From NCBI RefSeq assembly GCF_030463565.1, contig NC_134643.1, forward strand, positions 178,480,491-178,544,490: a stretch of 64,000 nucleotides of DNA. The letters run 5' to 3'. Positions 60,141 to 64,000 of the stretch are shown here, one piece after another. A program made the position numbers and the translations under genes. How positions within the stretch are numbered: the first letter of the stretch is position 1; each line of letters opens with the position of its first letter. The notes below the pieces were generated by a model that made no database searches, had not been told where the DNA came from, and saw only the letters and a list, made by a program, of their open reading frames with translations. Source of the DNA: Pelecanus crispus. Taxonomy: Eukaryota > Chordata > Aves > Pelecaniformes > Pelecanidae.

Positions 60141-62870
60141 AAGTGTTTATATTCGTGTTTATAAGGTCTAACCTAAGGATTGTTAAAACTTTCGCATCCG
60201 AGAAACAAAGTAAAAGAAAAAAGACGAAGAGGCAGGACACATATTCGCCTTTTATTCCCCAACAGTATGCAATCGCCTGCATACAGAAGTGCAATTTGTG
60301 AACAAAAAATATAGATACCTCCCCCCACACCCCCCTTGTGATAGGGGCCGAGGCGGCTGCCGGGTGGTTCAGCACCCGTGACCCTTGCCGGGCCCCCCGG
60401 TACCGCCGCCCCTTAAATTGGCCTTTTTCTCCACACCTGAGGTATCTCGCCGTTTTCCTGGTGTGATTTTCCAGTCCTAAGTCCGCAAGACCCGGGCTGA
60501 CTCCCGGAATTTCTCCTTAACACTTGCTCTCCGATTGCTTTCAACTTAGATTAGGCCATCATAAGTGAGTAACAGACACCCACTGCCACGATCGTATTGA
60601 TTTTTGCTCTCCTGTGATATTAAGACTAATTCGGTCCTGGTTCAACAAGTAAAAAGGCTCCCCAGAAGGGGAATGAAGTGTCCTACAGCCCAGATTTTAT
60701 GGTTTATGTGCCTCCCTCCCCGCCTCCCCATGTCCCCCCTTTCCTCCGAAGAGAAATAGATTTGTCGAAAGATAATTATTTTAACTCTGACCGACTCGAG
60801 CGCATAAAGCTTGATACCGCCGCTGCTGCCCTGTATTATTCTGGCATTTCCCAAACGATTTTAAATCCCTCCAGTTATTTATATCTCGCTTTTCAGCCGG
60901 CGCTATTTTTTTTTTCTTCTCCTTTTTTTTTTTTTTTTTTTTTTTTTAAAGCTTTATTATATTTACCTGCTGATTCCAAAGCGGAGGAAAGCCTAATTGA
61001 TTTTTAAAAGATCAGCAGCAGAATTCCAATCCGCTTGGGAACCTGTTTCCACCTGCCAGGCGAGCGTCTGATTATCGGTAATTATGTTATTTAAGAGTGG
61101 ATAAAGCACGGGAGCCGGCTGCTGCCGGGGCCCCTTCCCCTGCGCGGGCGCGGAGGGGACCCGCGCGGGGCGAGAGGCGGCGCGGAGGGGCCGCCGCCGC
61201 CGCAAACACAATTACGGAGCCGCCGTGAATAATTCATGGGCTGAGATTTGGAAAATTAATAAAATGAATTATAACAAGAGGCTAATTAAAAACTTTAGTA
61301 ATTGTTGTCAAGACAGCTTGATGGGAGGCGTGCTGCAGGAACACCCCCCTCTCCCCCCCGCTTCCCCTCCTTCCCCTTCCGCTTTTGGAAAGCTGCTTTT
61401 TTTTTTTTTTTTTTTTTTTTTTTCTTTCCCCTTTTGCAACACCTTCGCACCTGAAGGAGGCTCAGTTTGGGAGAAAAGCAGTGGGTGAATATATAGGTGA
61501 GCTGAATATATAGGTCCCAGAGATGGGACCGAGGTGGTAACGCTGCAAAGAAGTCTCTTTGCATCGTGGCCAGGCAGATAGGCAGGCGGGTGGGTGGCTT
61601 GGCTGGATGCTTGCATGGACGGGTGAGGGAAATCCAGGGCTCAAAAGTTAATTTAAAATAAGGTGTCGCGTCTGAACCTGTGAAGAAGCAGCGGCAGCAG
61701 AAAGTGGCACCTGCACCCCCCGCCGGGCGGAGAGGCAGCGGCTGGGGGCAGGCAGGGGCGGGCAGGGGCGCGCACTTTCCGCCTTTGCTTTGGCGCGGTC
61801 GGTGCGGGGCCCCCACCGCGCTCCTGGGATTGGGGGGTTGGGGGGGGGCTGCCTCCGCGGGGGGCGGAAGGGGCCGCGGGATGCTCGCACCCCCCTCCCC
61901 GCGGGGTGCCTTTCCTCCTGCTGCTTTAAGGTGCAACTTTAAGGCGGACTGGGCGCGGTGTTTCCGCGGGCAGAAGGGGCCGGGGGGCCCGCTCTGCTGT
62001 ACCGCTGCGGATTTACGGCCATGGCACCAGCCAAAAGCCTTGCCCGGGAGCTTGCCGCGGCTGGTCGTCAAGGGGCAGCTGCGCACGCAAAATCTGCCTC
62101 CCGAATTGGTCTCTGGACTTCCGCGGAGTCACAGCCCCCCTGGGAAAGCAGGAGTCCTCCTTTGAACTGCATTTTAACTCCTTCAGCCTGCCCACCTAAG
62201 TATGCCAAAGCATCTCTAACTCCGGGGGAAAAGTTGTTAAACACCTCTTTTTAAAAAAAAAAACAAACAAAAACAACCCCACAAACCCAAAAAACCCAAC
62301 ATATTGGGAAGCGCGGAGGTTGAGGGGGGTTTACTTCAAAAAAATCTGGTGTCATAAGACGTTAATCACTCTAAGGACTGAAGTATTTAAAAGGCTTTCT
62401 ATCAAAATTAAATGAGTAACAATAATAAAAAAAAAAAAAAGACACACTGCACTGGTAGGTTGAAGATAAATGGTAACTTCGCACCGATTCTCGCAAGCGA
62501 GTCATGAAAGTCCCAGAACGGGGCTCCTTCGGTGGGAAGGCCGAGGGGAGCCTCCTGCTTGCAGGGGGTGCAGCACCGGGCGGCTCCCGGTGGGGAGGCG
62601 AAGAGCCCCCGCCCGGCTGGAGCGGCGGGAGCCCCGACAAAGGCAGGCACAGGGCTCCTGCTGCAAACACCCAGGTGAGCAGCGGGGAGAGGCGGGCGTG
62701 CATCCCTCGCCCGGGTCAAAGCAAGCAAGTTAAAAGTGGAAGGCAAAGCTAAAATAATGTAAAAGCTGAGGGCTTGGGGTTTTTCTTCCTCTTCTTCTTC
62801 TTCTTGTTATTATTATTTATTTTTAAAAAAGATATTCCGTGACAAGAGGATAGCATGTCAACATGAACGC
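60141..62870. other. Intergenic DNA downstream of POU4F1 with CpG-rich blocks
   Basis: CpG-rich pieces at about 61095-61225, 61690-62060 and 62500-62720 alternate with AT-rich unique DNA (60745-60900, 61010-61095 and 61210-61330). T-runs lie near 60920-60948 and 61398-61422. Open frames here lack recognisable similarity and are GC shadows. Confidence 0.5.
61010..61330. promoter_or_regulatory. Candidate enhancer downstream of POU4F1
   Basis: AT-rich segments flank a small CpG island. They contain CACCTG (61050-61055), GGTAATTATG near 61078, GAATAATTCAT near 61227, AAAATTAATAAAATGAATTA near 61252 and GCTAATTAAAAAC near 61281. Clustered homeodomain cores plus an E-box suggest a neural enhancer. 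No alignment was possible. Confidence 0.3.
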
Positions 62871-63700
62871 ATCTTTTTGCAGGCTGCGTGGAAAGCAGAC
62901 GAGGCGCCCATAAACATAACTTAGCCCTTGATTATGGTCATCACGTAAACCTCATTACGAACAAAAGTTTGTTGGGTAACTAATTATAGCCCGCTAAACC
63001 TCTGCCTCTCTTCACTTCAGCATAATGTATACAAACTTTTGTACACGCGGATCAGAATAAAACAAAGTGTTGACAGCATCCAGCAGTGGAAATTCACTTA
63101 CACAAGACTTTTTTTCACTGAAGTGTTGACAATAAACATTTAATGAAGGCAGAGACTTGGATGTCTCCAGACAGTGTCAGAATACTTTAAACAGACCATT
63201 AGCATGGCTTCTTCTACTTCAAACGGAGCACACTATACCATAACATTATAAAAATACAGAGTATGAAACAAATAATCTGTTTATACAGATATTTTAAGCT
63301 GTTTTCACCAGCTCTGACATCCCCTGTATTTAGTAACAGAAACTTACTCATTTCAGATTACTCGCGCTTAAAAAATGTTAAATACAGTTAATGCAATATT
63401 AATCGCCCTTTGGTGATATAAAATGCAATATTTTCAGGCAGCTATCGAGCTTTTCTAGAGGAAGAGCTGATGAAAACAGTCACAGCTGAATAGTGGAGAG
63501 AAAAAAGCTCTGTATTTATTGCTTTTGTTTGGCTTTTGGCTACAGAGACAGGAACATTCTAATGGGGTAAGGACATTTATTTTATCTGCAATCTATTGCT
63601 GCTAGAGCAGGAGTGGCAGATGGGGTTTGGTGTTATATTCACGGAGTAATTTAGAGCAAATCCTAATAACTAATAATGATTTATGTTAATTTCAATCACT
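62871..63700. promoter_or_regulatory. Candidate distal regulatory block with paired motifs
   Basis: Long unique AT-rich segment without coding signal. It has an inverted 12-mer pair ACAAAAGTTTGT (62961-62972) / ACAAACTTTTGT (63031-63042), a direct 11-mer AAGTGTTGACA (63065-63075, 63121-63131) and a direct 11-mer AATGCAATATT (63390-63400, 63422-63432). These resemble SOX-type and octamer-type sites. The regulatory role is inferred. Confidence 0.3.
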
Positions 63701-64000
63701 TATGTGACTTTATTAAAGCACTGCTGTAAGAGGAATAGAAAGGGGGGGGGGGGCGGGTAAAGAGGAGAGGCTGGGGAGAGGCAAGCTGTGTCTGTCTGAA
63801 ACCGAACCGCGTGTTTGAAAGGTCGCTGTGGTGGGCTCCAGCGAAATTTCTGACCTGAGGAAGCCGTGACTAGCACCAGCTACCGCGCACGGCTTGCTTT
63901 TGAGACGCTCTGTCGCCGGCGCTAATTTCTTAAAAGAGAAGCCCCCCCCGGTAGAAACCCCGTCCACCTACGGGAGGCAAACAAAAAGAGAGCGAGAGCG
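63701..64000. other. Right-edge intergenic sequence
   Basis: Contains a G-run near 63743 and otherwise unremarkable sequence. No gene is supported. Confidence 0.5.

Noticed and set aside
61295-62086. 263-codon minus-strand frame downstream of POU4F1
   Set aside because: It crosses a poly(T) run and CpG-rich DNA, giving poly-Lys and Pro/Ala-rich sequence without similarity.

Overview
This is vertebrate nuclear DNA, almost certainly from a bird. The coding exons are split by consensus GT-AG introns. The dispersed repeats are a CR1 LINE fragment with the typical avian 3' terminus and a complete-length ERVL-type endogenous retrovirus of the kind common in birds. The species cannot be resolved from the window. 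No bacterial, plasmid or CRISPR content is present.

Two protein-coding genes lie in tandem on the + strand. OBI1 (RNF219), the RING E3 ligase that ubiquitylates the origin recognition complex, has six coding exons from 14253 to 43308 that join without a frame conflict to 713 codons. POU4F1 (BRN3A), a class IV POU-homeodomain factor of sensory neurons and retinal ganglion cells, has two coding exons from 54324 to 56417. The same gene order and orientation is known in mammals. The exons of POU4F1 join cleanly, but exon 2 carries an apparent one-base frame break inside a polyglycine-coding GC tract near 55709-55714. The POU-specific domain and homeodomain downstream are intact.

Layout. 1-2102: minus-strand CR1 LINE (endonuclease and start of reverse transcriptase), running off the left edge. 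2103-12887: intergenic DNA with AT-rich stretches that look like regulatory DNA. 12888-13876: a GC-rich 24/25-bp minisatellite of about 40 copies abutting the OBI1 CpG-island promoter. 14253-44155: OBI1, with a 6.7-kb ERVL provirus in sense orientation in intron 1 (16498-23194) and a tiny CR1 tail in intron 5. 44156-51940: spacer of about 9.6 kb between the genes, containing CpG-rich blocks and an AT-rich homeodomain/POU motif cluster about 5.4 kb upstream of POU4F1. 51945-53188: a long purine-only AAGG/GAAA array. 53189-54323: POU4F1 CpG island, TATA-like box and 5' leader. 56418 to about 59900: POU4F1 3' UTR with AU-rich and Pumilio-type motifs. From there to 64000: intergenic DNA with CpG-rich pieces and AT-rich candidate enhancers.

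OBI1 acts generally at replication origins in dividing cells. POU4F1 is a tissue-restricted terminal-differentiation factor. Nothing in the sequence suggests they work in one pathway; the adjacency is probably old synteny maintained by POU4F1 regulatory DNA. I see no clearly new biological system. The most unusual items are the POU4F1 frame break, the two long tandem arrays next to the two promoters, a hydrophobic reading frame between the primer-binding site and gag of the ERVL element, and paired short motifs in the distal downstream DNA.
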